Notes: generated from the sequence alone by a model not told the origin. Positions 22,931-35,400 are shown, numbered from the stretch's first letter. The stretch is DNA of 64,000 nucleotides from Phlebiopsis flavidoalba (GCA_035772785.1 JAOCPU010000021.1:248001-312000), one strand, 5' to 3'. Numbers and translations are program-made.

Positions 22931-23545
22931 CCTGCGAGCCCGAACGCCACGATGTGTGATGCGTATATAGAGCGCCCAAAACATTGCGTAAGCAGGCGGG
23001 CTTGCCATCACGGTCACTACGCCGTGATAAAAACTTCCCCGTTTGCACCCAATCTCTAAGACTTGTCAAGACTTTTTACAAGATTTTGAGCATAGGCAGT
23101 ATGTGTCACCATCGGCTGGGTAAAAACTGCAACGCCGGAGGGTCGTCTAATAGGCGGTGAGTCACGACTTTGCTGTACCGCACTCACGCTTTGCGTACTC
23201 ATCCTCGGTATAGGACCTCTGTTAAGACACGCATGGTATATCTGTAAAACGCTACATTCATAGATTGCAACCGCTGCAAAAACGCTATGGAGCTGAACAC
23301 TGGTGCATGGAGATGCAGACCACACGAGGTCCAGGGTCGGCAGGTCAGGTTGATGTGTACAGGGTGCGTCCTCGTTCACATCGCTATATGCACGGGCATT
23401 CACGATTATCATAGACTCAATCGATTGGATAAATACCGTTTGCGTGTGCCGTTCTGGAAGATGTAATCACGATACAAGTACAGAGTCCACGACCATGTCC
23501 ACGAGGGATGTATAAAAGCGACCCCATCGATCACTCCTTCTCCCT
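22930..23545. repeat. duplicated upstream block, copy C side
   Basis: This is the direct-repeat partner of 19130-19770. It contains ACCACACGAGGTCCAGGGTCGG and GACTCAATCGATTGG, which also occur (as reverse complement) downstream of copy A near 11050-11150. Confidence 0.8.
23424..23517 (+). promoter_or_regulatory. antisense promoter-like module at the 3' end of copy C
   Basis: ATTGG (23424-23428) is followed by TATAAAAG (from 23511) and the tract TCACTCCTTCTCCCTCAACC, which overlaps the stop codon of copy C. It is the clearest of the three antisense modules. Confidence 0.55.
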
Positions 23546-25350
23546 CAACCTGTCTTCTTCCCCCCGAGCCCTCTCGTCGCAGGCGTCGTCGGGCTCCTCG
23601 CTCCTCTTCCTCTTCGTACCTCCAGCCCTTGAGGTCGTGGCGGCTGTGTCTGTTGCCTCCTCAGGCAACCTCGACGGGCCGGCTTCGGCTGTTGCCAGAA
23701 GTATGGATCTGGGGCGCCGCTTCCCTCCCGGGGCCCGGTGGCGCCGTCAGGTGTGTCGTCGTCCACATCCATCGAAAAGAATCTGGTGCTTTGTACGGGC
23801 TCGGGCTGATGGGGCAACTTGGGACCAGCACACCCCTTCGACACCTCTTCTTCATTCTCGCCGCCGCCAGGAGGCCGTGGCCGCTTGCCGCTGTCGGTGG
23901 CTCTTCACCATCTATCCCGGAAGCGTACGGAGCACCCCGGACCCCAACCTCTCTTCCACCATTCTACCGACCCCCATCTACCGTCTCCTCACTCTCCCGC
24001 GGCCCCCGCGATGGGGAGCTCCCCGAAGACAATGGCGTCCACCGTATCAAGTGTGGACCTTCGGGTCTCCCCTCACCTAGCCCGTAGCGGGGTACCAGGA
24101 TCTCCCAAAAGACGCGCCCCGTCTCGCTTCTCTCCTGGTCTTCGTCGGCGTACACCTCACGGACCCCCTCGTCCTCGGCGCTTATATGCTGGCTCTTCTT
24201 CGGCCCGGCCTCCCTCAACAGCTTCCGATTGTCTCGGGGTGCTGTAATGAGTGGTGATATACTCAGTTTCTGACAGCGAGACGCTTTCAGGAAGCCGGGG
24301 GATATCTCCCTCCCAGCTATCTCCGTGCACCAGGCTCATGGGTTTGGAATATTTTCGTCCACCTGCTGGCTCCATTTCGTTCTCGAGAGTTGGGTTCGTT
24401 CTTCATAGCTTGACCACGTCGTTGGCCACAGCCAAGGTCCGGGTCCTATCTCCAGTTCGAAAAGGATCAGCGCCACGGACTGCAGATCATGACGAATCGT
24501 ATGCGATGGGGAAGTTTTCAGCTGCCCGCAGGCGGCGCGAAAGGGGCAAGGTACGTACTGGCACACTATACCACTTGGCCATCATAATATTCATTCACTC
24601 TGCGTCACTGTCCTCGCCGTCGCTCAAGAGGCTTTCCGCACGTCGTCGTCGTCAGTCTGTTCATCGTCTTCGAGCCTGGACGTCAGTTAGGTAGTCGACG
24701 CTGAAAGGCGAGTCAACACTGGCCTCACTGTCTACGACAGCGACGGTGCACTTACTCCTCGTCATAGTAAGGGTGACTTCTTCCTCCTCGCGCATCACAA
24801 GTCGTGTGCTCCGGATCAGCGTACATGTCGTTTGTACCTTCTCAGGTTTGCGGCGATGTTGTCGCATCTGTGTCATCGCGTCCATGAACCTGAACGGTGT
24901 GTCCCCCCGTACGATGATGCGAATTGACTCGTCTGGGGCTCTACAGTAGTCGGTGTCCGACTCGCTTTCCCCAGTATTCGCTGTCCGTGTCGTCTTCCTC
25001 GCTCTTCGTAGCGACACTGTGTGTTTCAGGGGTGACCTACTTATATCGCGAGATGCTGTCGGCCACGGGGGACGCGTACCTTTCGTTATCCTCGCCGTCG
25101 CCACCAGCCGTGGGTGCTCTCCCCAGACGGCGGGCTTTAAGGAGGTGAGCATTGTTCACGATGAGCTCACTGTGGGCGTTTACCGTTGCTCATTGTCTAC
25201 TGCACGAGGCTCATTTTTCTGTCCGCCTCTACCTCAGGCCTTCGTTAACTTCTTGAGTGGCCACAACGGCCTGCTCGGCTTCGAGCGCATCGCGATGGTC
25301 AGTGAGTACCGTAGTCGATGTCTCTCACGCTGGCTGACGTTGGAGCTCAT
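23545..25350 (-). pseudogene. acidic-repeat protein family, copy C
   Basis: This is the third family member, in direct tandem with copy B. The start at 25350 gives MSSNVSQRERH; an upstream in-frame ATG at 25437 falls in what is leader in the other copies, so I prefer 25350. Recognisable pieces are KSEEDDTDSE, GDIPRLPESVSLSETEYITT (copy A: GGIYSLPESIL and NEYIT), and RVFWEILVPRYG near 24100 (copy A: AVFGEL). The C-terminus ends in GLGGKKTG at TGA 23545-23547, the same GGT TGA context as copy A. Stops and frame changes lie between these pieces. Function unknown. Confidence 0.6.
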
Positions 25351-25499
25351 TGTAGTGCTTGGTGTGTACAAGGGGGTGGTAGTTCGAAGGTGCCGGAGAT
25401 GCAGAGAGGTCGTGGTCGGGTTTGTGGTTGAAGACATCCCCCTTGACGCGTCGGTCCTATACTACCTCCGCCTGGCGTGGTCCTATCAATAACGTGGCT

Positions 25500-28030
25500 C
25501 CCGCCCCCTGTACGACCCGTCGTCGCGCGTAGAACCCCGCCGACTGTGCCACCCGATGTCCAAAGGTCGAGCTTTGTCCTTGCCACATGGAATGCTGATG
25601 CGGAATGCACTCGGGACGGTGTAGCGAGGTGGCACCAGGACGTTTCCGCTCTGTTGCCCTTGTTCATCTCCACCGCTGGGTATGAAGAGCGTTGCACCGA
25701 CTCTCGACGACATTACTTCCGCTCGTCGCTCGAGCCTCAGGACGATCTGTGTACTCGCGCTAGAGCGCGCTAGACGGCGGTCCAACCATTGTGACCATTG
25801 TCCGCGGAGCGTAGGGCGCAAAACGTTCTTTTCTTGTATTCTGGACCACACAGCTGTCAGACCTTCCTAGAATCACACTAATTTCCAACCGCGTTCCTGC
25901 TGCAGCAGTGATCAAAATGTGGCCACAGCGCCTAGCTAACTACAACGTATATAGACACCGTGAAGGGCCGTAGCTGTAAGCGCTCTTACGCAAGGCTCTC
26001 GAGTCCAATCCTACGTCACAGTATAAACATGCCTTCCTGAATCTACGAACGAGACGGCGTCTGCGATGGATACACAAGCTGCAGAAGGCTGACATGGACT
26101 CTGCGTGCTCTGGTGTCCCTTCATTTCGCGAGTGCAGCGAGGACGTCCTCGTAACCGTGTCATTGTCGGCCGGGGGGACCCGCGAGGAGATGTAAAAATT
26201 TCATTAATTATAACAACAGAGGAATGGCGGGTTAAGTTAATAAGTAGAATGGCTGGATCTAAGCAATACGCAAAACCAACACTGATAATAATGCTAGTAT
26301 GACGCTAACGTGGTGCATTGTCGGGGGCGCTGGAGGTCGTCTGGAGGCCTTGAGTCGTACTGAGGGTGGCAGTGATTGGCAACGGGGTTCCGGTACAAGG
26401 TGCTCGGATGCACCTGTGTGCGGCTCGGTAGCAAACCGTGGTCCCACTGGCGGTTTGTAGGCATTTTCCAGTTCGGGCGTCTAGATGTAGAACATTGGGT
26501 TTTGGGTGACAAAAATGAATGAAGCGCGGTGTAGCTCCATGTGTTTGCGGGTGTGGAACGTGTCTATGACCTGCCTGGTTGTGTTTAGATCAGAAGTGGA
26601 TAGACCAATATCTTTACACCATGCAATAAAAAAAGCCCATGGAGGATGGTAGGTCAAACAGATATGAAATTATATCTGATTGTAAATGTCCAGTGTCTTC
26701 ACAGATCCGACTGTGTGCTCGCTCGGACGCGGTTTTGTTGATCACCATTACGCTCCACGTATCGTACTATTCTCAACCCTCAAACACATGCGCTCCCTTT
26801 AAACTCCCGCGCGATTCACTAACACCTGCCACTGATCCAATGGAACTGTCAGTTGTTCGATGTCTGTAGATTTTGAATGCTTGGGGCACTACTTGAGCGT
26901 GTACATTCGTTTTGCGGAACCCTGTTGAGGTCGTTTTATCGGGTAACTATATGCGAGTGCAAACGGCGACGACGGCGGTTAGCATCTGCCGAGTGATCTG
27001 GAGACGCCTCGTTGGTGTCGCGGTTTCTTCGCCAATAGGTTGCTCGGGCACGTCGTCGTCTGCATGACGCTCCTCTCGAGTGTACCACTACCATGGAGAG
27101 TTTGGGTTATGGCGACTCCCGGCAGTACCTTTTGCAGTCTAGTTAACCGATAAGCTAATGGATCCCCCAGAATAACATCTCCGCAACCCGTCCTCCGCAC
27201 GGCAGGGCGTATAGCGGGTGGCGCAACTGAAGGTGCCTGGTCAGAAGACTGCGCTCGTCAGTATATTTACATCGTGACTTGGAAGTCTCTGTTTACGGAT
27301 TTGGCATGAGCTCAGCCGGTATAAGATGTCGGTTGCCCCGCCGTCTAATCTGGACGGCATGGGCCCCTTTTTCCGACGTATTACCTCCTAACCGCCTCGT
27401 CTACTGTCGCTCGGATGGGAGTTATCTGTCCTTACATGGATCGCCCTTGCTCAGGGGCAAGTGTGATACATATTGTACTGTCGTAAGTACGGTCCGTCCT
27501 ATCAGCGCGTGCTGTCAGTGATAAAAGCTTGCTGTTCGCATGCCTAACTACTCCGGTCGTATTTGCATCCAGGCCATTTTCTATTCAGCCAGTAGTTTAT
27601 CTTTCAGGACTCATGTGCAACGTCATTACACTCAAGATAGGGACGATCATCAAGCTGCTTTCTAGCTGCGCTCATCGCCTACGAGTTTGCCCTCCGAGAA
27701 GCCGCGGCGACGTGCCGCTTCAGCGTCTGAGCGACTGCCATTGGGTCGACGAGGCGCCCACCTCCAAGGAGCTGATCACCGGACACGCTGCTGGCACGCC
27801 CGTTTACCAACCTCATCGGGAAACGGCCGTGTAGCAATGGCCGTCGCAGACAGCGTGTACTACTCCAGCCACACCCCGGAGTAGAATAGGTCGTCTCGGA
27901 TGATGATATAAACGGCGCGTCCGCGACTCCGAGCTGTAACCCAAGCCCGTAAGGGACCACCCTCTTCAACGCGAAAACGGATGACTAAGACGAAATCCAA
28001 ACACTCCTTGGTCTCTTCTTCCCATAGTTG
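25500..28030. other. intergenic, no supported gene
   Basis: The longest frames (26259-26447 minus; 27679-27969 minus) have no recognised motif and no splice support. I found no repeats with clear ends. Confidence 0.4.
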
Positions 28031-28039
28031 CCAACTTGC

Positions 28040-30397
28040 TTCTTCCGCATCGTGGTTTTTTACTCACACGAAGCCATAGGTTGGCGTACTCCTCCAAGCT
28101 GGTTTCGTGAGCCAAAGTCACCACTATCGTCCAGACGCAGACCCATGTGAGCTTACCGCTTCGGTCTGGCCTCGGACCCGACATCAATGGCTTGCAAGAA
28201 CAAGTTCGATGTCCGTGCAGCCAAATACGACTCCGGGCTTATGTGGAGGGGGGCTGGAAATGGGGCCGACTTTAGGCAGATTGGTTATGCTACGCTGGTT
28301 TACGCGATTGTTCTTGCTACATTTCCAAGCATCCATCACGCTCAAGCATTTCAACATTAACCAGACCCCCGATGTCAAAATCGTTTGTGCCGCCCCTCGT
28401 CACAATCAAAGGAAGCTTTTTCGACTCCTGTCGTTAACAGGCAAATAATCTGCAAATGCCATGAGTTGTATCCCCCGGACGGCGGATGGGTTGTCGTTAC
28501 TCGACGACCGTTGGGTGGCAGGCGAAACAAGCTTTTCGGGCGCTCAGTTTGAGGATTTCATTGCACGAAGAGTTGTCTCAGCACAATCGACGGGGTTGGT
28601 AGGATTCAGGTTGGGGTGTTTAGGTCGCCCACGTCTCTCACTCACTCCATCCCGTTCAGGAGCTCGTCGGTCACGTTGAGGTCGGTTCATAGCACGACAA
28701 CCTCGTTTCCCGAAAACCTCCACCATTGAGGGTGGACCCCACTCCCAAACGTCGATTCCAGTCGGGAAACGGGGGACGCCCTCAAGCCTCGTTCCAACTC
28801 GACCATCACGCCGGTCTTCGTGGCTTTGCAAGAAATATACGCGTATTCCCTCCGCACCTGCTTACACCAACAAGTCTATACACCATTCCTGGTAACGTCA
28901 TTACCAGTCCCAATGGGTCCAAAAGGGTCGATGTTTCGGTCAAGCAATATCTGGACATGGGACGGGTATCGAACGACAAATGATTCAACGATGTTTCTTG
29001 AGTCCTGGTCCTTACACAATTCCGGCCAGATATGGAGTCTCAACGGCGTACGACGTAAGAATATTTGCGACGGAGCAGCCTCGCATCCGCATAGAAAAGC
29101 TCACGAAGCTGGGTAAGTGTGATGGCAGCCAAAAGAATTGCCATCCTCGTACTGATCAGTGAGTAATATAGCACAGGAAAGCACAGACCTCGATATGGAG
29201 TATAGGCTGTGGGTCTCAAGCCACAGGGGGTTCCGCTGTCACATTCCTCACAAATGGGAAGAACGAGAACTTTGACCTCACTGGAGCCATGATCGACACG
29301 GCTGGGGTGGATCCGGAAACTCGTCGTAACCCCTCCATCTGTGTTGGTCACAAACCTCTCGTAACGCAGGAGATGAAGACGGGTTCTCCGAAAGTCTCGC
29401 CATTCGATGTAAGCCCAGTCTTCGGGTGACGTCCACGTTCGAACGAATCGTCCTCATTCTTGGTCATACAGCACAACCTCCTTGCAAAGACGTACATGTC
29501 GCTTGGTGCACGAAGGCCATTTTCTTTCATCCGTCCGTGTATGCTTGCTGGCGATGGTGGCATTACGAGGCGGTCACGACAGCAAGTTCACAGTGCAGTC
29601 TGATCCGACCTTCATACCCGTGTTCCCTAATCTCGTCTGGCCACGCTACGTCACACTCGCCGTCGGTTGCCACGATCGGAATGCAGCCGGAGATTGCGAT
29701 GAACCTCACTAGGCGGAGGAGTTCTCCAGTGAACTACTTCGCCCGCTCCCAAGCTATCAGAAGAACGACCGTCGTCGCAAACTTCAAGAAGACGCTCCCG
29801 GCCAGTATGGCGAGCGCCTACGAATCAGACCGGCCGAGGCTACCCGGATGTGAGTAAAGTCAGTATATCTATTTGGGTTGCACAAGGCTTTACGCTAAGC
29901 ATCGCGCGGCTGTTCAGGTATCGGCACAGTGGGTGGAAATTTCCACGTCGTAGTCGCTGGCGTTTACAGAGCTCATCGGCGCACTCTGCCTCGGCGCGCC
30001 AACTTTCGCGAGCGTCATCGCGCTCCTCAACGACAGGCTCGTCGCCGCCGGCAAAACCGTGCTCGGTTTCCTCAACCCATATGATATGCTGCGACGGCAT
30101 CAAGTGCGTTTAACTGTATGTTCCCTGAAGGAAAGAACGTGGGGCTACACATTGTACGCGACAGCGCAAAGTCGAGTTTCTTGTTGTGGCGACATCTTTT
30201 GCGAGATGTGAGGTTGAGGCTTCCTTAGCTTTTCATTCAAGATCTGCTGCCCCTGGGGGGGGTTTGGGACCCATTGACCGGTATGTTCCAATGGCTTTGT
30301 ACGTTATGTTGAGGGTGCTGGCGCTTATGCTCTTGTTCAGGATTTGGGCACACCAAACTTTTCAAAGCTGCTTGAAGCTTCTCCGACTGAGAGTTGA
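28040..30397 (+). pseudogene. S53 sedolisin (tripeptidyl-peptidase-like), first tandem copy, frameshifted
   Basis: This is a decayed secreted serine-carboxyl peptidase of family S53. In order it shows: prodomain pieces HEAIGWRTPPSWF, FGLASDPTSMA and NTTPG; SFVPPLVTIKGSF; DGGWVVVT; QELVGHVEV near 28660; FLTNGKNENFDL; FIPVFPNLVWPYVTLAVG pieces near 29630; ELIG-(A)PTFASVIALLNDRL near 29970, where the GGTSAS serine block is damaged (ELIGALCLGAPTF); VLGFLNPY; and GWDPLTG, then after an intron LGTPNFSKLLEASPTES to the stop 30395-30397. The acidic catalytic motif is altered to ESTDLDMEY. One-base shifts are visible, for example an extra A in DVK before SFVPP (near 28380). These enzymes degrade external protein at acid pH. 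Its sibling starts at 32965. Confidence 0.85.
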
Positions 30398-31309
30398 TGC
30401 TCACTTGGCAGGGCACGCTAATGTAATATAGTTATTCATCGTTTCTCTTTCACTATAGAAATCAAGGTTGTATGAGATATTGTTCTCCGCATATCTAATC
30501 CAGGAGCGAAGACTGCGTCGAGTGTACAGTCCTGCTAATCTCGCATACGACTGTCAGAGCTCAGGAACTTCTCTTGCCACTCAGGTAACGGGTGAGCTCG
30601 AAATTCTGACTGGTCGAGGTAGATGGACGATGTGCGCGACTAACACCAATTGAGAGGTCTGGCACTCGAGTACAAGACGGCTAGAGTGCGCGCTCCTTCG
30701 ACCGCCTGTTAAAGGCGGGATAGTTTAATGCAAGGAATGCACCGCATGCTACGACTCATAGAAGCACAGCTCACGAGGAAAAGCAAAACCATGGGGCGCA
30801 CAGCAAATGCGTAGTCGATGCCCAGGGTCCCTTAACGACTTGATTTCCATATTTTCAGGGCCCAGGGGTGCTGTGTCCGTCGTCACAGTCTTCTCGAGGG
30901 CAAAGCATCACGGATGACCTACCAAAACGTAAGGGGTGCGCATGCTGAAGCCTAATAATGTATGGAAAGCCCTACGAAAGGTTTTCGTGATCGTCAAAGT
31001 TCGAGTCATGGCGACCCAGGCAATACAGACATTTACCTGAGAGCATATCTATTTGCATCTCATATATCTCACCACGGTGACTGCTCGCCTCCTTTACAGT
31101 TCTCTAAATGGTTCTATCAGAGAGGATGTATATTTGCATACGCATTTGTGAGCGTTCGAGAGGAACATCGAAGTGATGGTCGGCGGACGGGGACCATCAA
31201 AAACTGTGGGAACCGAGGGTAATTTGTTCAACACATAGGCGCGCGTCGTGGTGGCGTCTGCCTCGTGCTTTTCGCGGCGTTCTCTCAACCAAATCCGCAC
31301 GGTGGGTTA
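30398..31309. other. intergenic, no supported gene
   Basis: Only short frames on both strands. No promoter or repeat was recognised before the MITE. Confidence 0.45.
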
Positions 31310-31773
31310 CTGTAGTGACCAGACCCAACTGGTTCACGTCACGGTCACACACCCCGTGAACTGAGCCGTCTGTGAACTGAGGTCACGCGTCACACTCTGT
31401 CGCGTGAACCGGTGGCCATTATTGTGACATTTGGCGCTTAATGGTATTATTTTTCGCTACCTTTTTTTCTCTGATTTCTGCCGAAAAGGTTTGATACACC
31501 CCCCCCCTTATTGTTGTTCATGCCTAGATACAAGTTCCATGCACATATCTAGGCTCATTGAGCTGTTGTAAGATCACAGGGACCGCGTATGTATCATATT
31601 GGCTGGAGGGTTTCGGACACTGTAAACAGGTCCACAAGTTCAAGTGGTGACAACGTTTTGTCTGTCACAGTCACAGCCCAAACTGTGAACTATATGAAAC
31701 GTGTGCCCTATAATTTCAAGTGTCACAACACGTCACACGGCCCCGGTGAACCAGTTTGTCTGGTCGCCTCCAG
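31310..31773. mobile_element. 464-bp MITE with TA target duplication
   Basis: The left end CTGTAGTGACCAGACCC, continuing AACTGGTTCAC, is inverted at the right end, whose reverse complement reads CTGGAGGCGACCAGACA then AACTGGTTCAC. Flanking dinucleotides are TA on both sides (31308-31309 and 31774-31775). The interior is rich in GTGAAC/TGTCAC motifs and has no coding frame. The TA duplication points to the Tc1/mariner group, but TA can also occur by chance. Confidence 0.75.
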
Positions 31774-32930
31774 TATGCCGATGTGCCAGTCCCCTACCCA
31801 TCAACGACCCCCCTGAGGAACAGTGAAGCCCCTTCATCTTCCTGCGCAAAAGGATAATCCATGGCGTCTATGGCACTCTCTTCTCCCAGCTGCGTAAGCG
31901 CAGAGGTTTTTGACTTTGGACGCCGCTGCAGTGCAAACCGTCCGTCTTCACTACAAACTTGAAATCCCCGGACAACACCGCTGCGCGTCTGTATGCGTTA
32001 CTTTGTAGGACGAGTTACTCGCATTCCCAAGCGCGATCTCAGCAGAACACTGGGGTCCTTCTTGTATCTGGAGCACTGCTATGATAACTTCATTTAGCGT
32101 TCATGATTCCTTCATCTGATGCTGATCGTTACTGACGCGTCCGGGCGCGAAAATGCGGGCTAATCCAGGATAATAGTCTCGAATTTGTTTGTACATATAC
32201 CTCCCTCCTAAAGGGGTCAATTTACCGGTCAGCTGCGAGTCATCTGGACTCTGCTTCCAAGCACACAACAAAGGACAATTTGTCAGATGACTGGTGGCGT
32301 CCACAGAACGTACTACCACACCCCAAACGGTGCAAACGCAAACCGTGGGTATCATCTCCCCTACACATCATCTTTACATTGGCTCATGTGTCTGAAAAGC
32401 TCACGTACATCCTCTAACCAAACTGGCTCGCAGTCTCTCCGCGGCGAGGGACTCCGGTCTGACTCGCCATAGCCTCGATTATTGCGTAAAGGAACGAATC
32501 TCCGCACATCCGAAGCGTGGCTTTTTTCGAAGGCTCCGAGTTGGGTTTGTTCTACCAGTGCTCGGCTACAATCAATCTATGGAGCTCATTGGGTGGCTGA
32601 TAGAAAGCCATGTATCGCGTGAGAAGTCCGTCTCTCGACCAGCATCGTTGCTGATCAACTGCATGGTTCATTCCCCTCCATGTGCACCTCATGGTATTCG
32701 AGAAGTTGGTCTGCGCCTGGCATTAAGCACCTCCCTAACTCAACAGTAATATGCCTTCGGAGCACCCGTTGCCAATTACAAGCAAGCCGCCTTCCGTGTA
32801 CAAGGCGATGGATGTCCGCTCACTGCATGCGTACCCCTCTCGCAGAGCGGTCGGCACGCTATAGAATAGGACCACACACGGCACTCGAACCATACCCGGT
32901 CCTATCTTAACGCGCAGCCATGCAGGCACG
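31774..32930. other. intergenic, no supported gene
   Basis: A minus-strand frame at 32101-32355 and small plus frames have no secure family match. Confidence 0.4.
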
Positions 32931-32939
32931 ATGGCTCGG

Positions 32940-32946
32940 TATAAAA
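32940..32946 (+). promoter_or_regulatory. TATA box of the second S53 gene
   Basis: TATAAAA lies 19 bases before the first ATG (32965) of the S53 frame. Translation may instead begin at a later ATG, because this spacing is short for a transcript leader. Confidence 0.5.
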
Positions 32947-32964
32947 CCACAGCGATGACGATGG

Positions 32965-35138
32965 ATGCAGACCAAGCGAGAAACACCCGTCTCACTCCTT
33001 CGCAATGTTCGTCCAAGTCGTAAGCTCCTCGCTTTCCTTTCCGTTGTCGCGTTTGCATCCGCCAAACTCGTGTTTCACGAGGGACGCGCTGCACCACCCA
33101 GTGGATTCGTAAGCCAGGGGTCTACTCCAGGAGGTCAGACCATCGAACTACGCATTGGTCTGGCCTCCAGCAACATCGACGGCCTTCATTCGAAACTGGC
33201 GTCTGTCAGCACCCCCTGGCAGCTCCGAGTTCAGGCAGTGGCTTTCCCAAGGTGCGTCTAAGCACGACTTTTCGGGACCATTGCTCATTCTATACTGTCC
33301 GCAGACGACGTGAAGGCGTTTGTTCAGCCCTCCTCTACATCCCTTGCCGCCTTCAACGCCTTCGCAAAGGCCAACAACCTTCTGACCAAGAATGTGTCCC
33401 CGCACGGCGACTGGTTGTCGGTTACCACGACGGTCGAGCAAGCGAACACTCAATCTTCGGCACACAGTTCCAGAACTTCGAGCACGGCGTCGCTTTCCAA
33501 GCAGCCGATCGTCCGCACGCTTTCGGTTTCTCTTCCCCAGGAACTGGTCGGTCACGTCGAAGTTATTCACCCCACAACTTCATTCGTGGACCCGAACATG
33601 CGGTTGACACCCGTTTGCTAGCGTGCCGGTTGGCCATGTTTGGGCAAGCGAGACGTCCCGGAGTCCTGTAACTCTACGATCACCCCGTCGTGCTTACAGG
33701 AATTGTACGGAATTCCGACAGCCCCCGCCACGGACGAGTACAAGTCTCCTCGTAACTGCCTACCAGTGGTGAATTTGCCGAGACTGCTGACCTGTCGGTA
33801 AGATAGACTCTGGTTAGATCTGCGATGACGTCATTATTCAAATATTTGAACAGCAATTCTTCAAGTCGTTCAGACCCGACATTGATCTATTCGACGACTT
33901 TCACTCCCCTCCTGAGCTGGCGTGGGACAACGGAACTAACCCCCAGGGTAGCCGACGAAGCCGGGTCCGTTCCTTCATTTCACTGTTCTTCGAAAGCGTG
34001 CTAACGAGGATGATCCCAGCGGTGAAGCTAATCTCGATATCCAGTATACCATGGGCATTGCAACCGGGGTTCCCACGGATTTCCTGTCCAATGGCCAGTT
34101 TCGGATTTTCCAACGGCTCTCGTGGACAGTGCAAACTTCATCGGTAGCATCAGCAACCCGCCGTTCTGGTCGTACACGACAATCGTACGGTAGGTGATGA
34201 GGACTCCTTCTCCGCCAGCCTTGCTGTGTAAGTGCGAACTGTCCCATCACGAGCATCAAACGACTAATTCAGATCCTCTATTTGCAGCAAAAATTATGTA
34301 ATACCTACAGCGGCCTCGGGCGCCCAAGGCATTTCAATCCTCTATGCCTCTGGCGGATGGCGCTGCGTACGCGGTGGCCATGTACAGTCCTGATGAAGTG
34401 CAGCCGACAACACCTTCATTCCCGTCTTCCCTGCATCGTGCCCTTTCGTTACCTCTGTTGGCTCCACGCTCGGCATAAATCCTGAGCGGGCCATCAACTT
34501 CACCGGAGGCGGCTTCTCGAACCTTTTCGCCATCCCGGACTACCAAGCGGCCGCCGTCGCGGGCTTCAAGGCTGCCCTTCGCGTCTGACTTTCCCGGGTG
34601 TATTCAACAACACCGGTTCGAGGGTACCCAGATGTCAGTCAAAAAATTGCTTGTCCATAACCCAGGCTAATTACGTCGTCTCTCTCTGCTTACATAGGCC
34701 TCAACGCAAGGCTGGAACTTCGAAGTAGTCATTGATGGTGACACCGAACTCATCGGTGGTACCTCCGCCTCCTCGCCCCACATTCGCCAAGTGTCATTGC
34801 GCTCATTAATGACCGTCTCGTCGCTAATGGCAAAGCCTGTGCTCGGATCCTGAACCCCTGGATCTACTCGACAGCTTCTGGCGCGTTCACTGACATCACT
34901 ATCGGCAAAAAATGTCGGGTTTACTTGCCCGGACACTGCGGTGAGTAACTTAACAATATACACCACCGCGGCGAGACGCTCATGCTCCTGGCATAGGTTG
35001 CATTCAGTGCAGCCAAAGGATGGGACCCTTTTGACCGGTACGCTTCTCGGATGTATTCCCTTTCTTGGGCTCATGTTCTCTTTTTTAGGCTTTGGAACCC
35101 CGATATTCCCCAAGCTGCTCGCAGCCGCACAGGCTTGA
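32965..35138 (+). pseudogene. S53 sedolisin (tripeptidyl-peptidase-like), second tandem copy, frameshifted
   Basis: This copy is better preserved than its neighbour. After the ATG comes a hydrophobic signal (LLAFLSVVAFASA) and the prodomain KLVFHEGRAAPPSGFVSQG, LRIGLASSNIDGLHSKL and STP-GSSEFRQWLSQ. An intron ending CCGCAG near 33303 leads to DVKAFVQPSSTSLAAFNAF, WLSVTTTVEQAN and QELVGHVEVIHPTTSF. The mature part has CNSTITPSCLQELYGIPTAP, the catalytic motif EANLDIQYTMG (Glu and Asp), [56 protein letters not shown] with the serine, LINDRLVANGKA, GWDPF and, after an intron, GFGTPIFPKLLAAAQA to the stop 35136-35138. Shifts occur at homopolymers and elsewhere (ACCCCC near 33213, GCCAAG near 34785, AAAAAA near 34912). 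Secretion and acid proteolysis are inferred from the family. Confidence 0.88.
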
Positions 35139-35400
35139 ACGGTGCTGCTCTGAATACGGGCCGAAGGCGACTCAAGTACGGACAATCAGATGGACCTTAG
35201 TGAAATTTCGTTTGAATTCGCGTCGAAGTGTACGTTGTAATGGTAGTCAGAAATCAATACAAGTGTTTGGGGAAGCCGCGAACCATGATGGCGCCACGCT
35301 ATTTGGCTAGCTTCTGATAGCAAAGTAGGGCCTCGACGATTTTCCAAGGAGATCAGTGCCAGCAACGGACTGTAACAAAGCCAACCCGTAAGTGTAAGGT

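Noticed and set aside
23508..24080. 190-codon plus-strand frame starting at the TATA box of copy C
   Set aside because: Its ATG overlaps the TATA box itself, it is antisense to the conserved family motifs, and the corresponding frames in copies A and B are not conserved.
32101..32355. LTPLG-containing minus-strand frame as a histidine acid phosphatase
   Set aside because: Only one short motif fits, and the RHGxR active-site motif was not found upstream.
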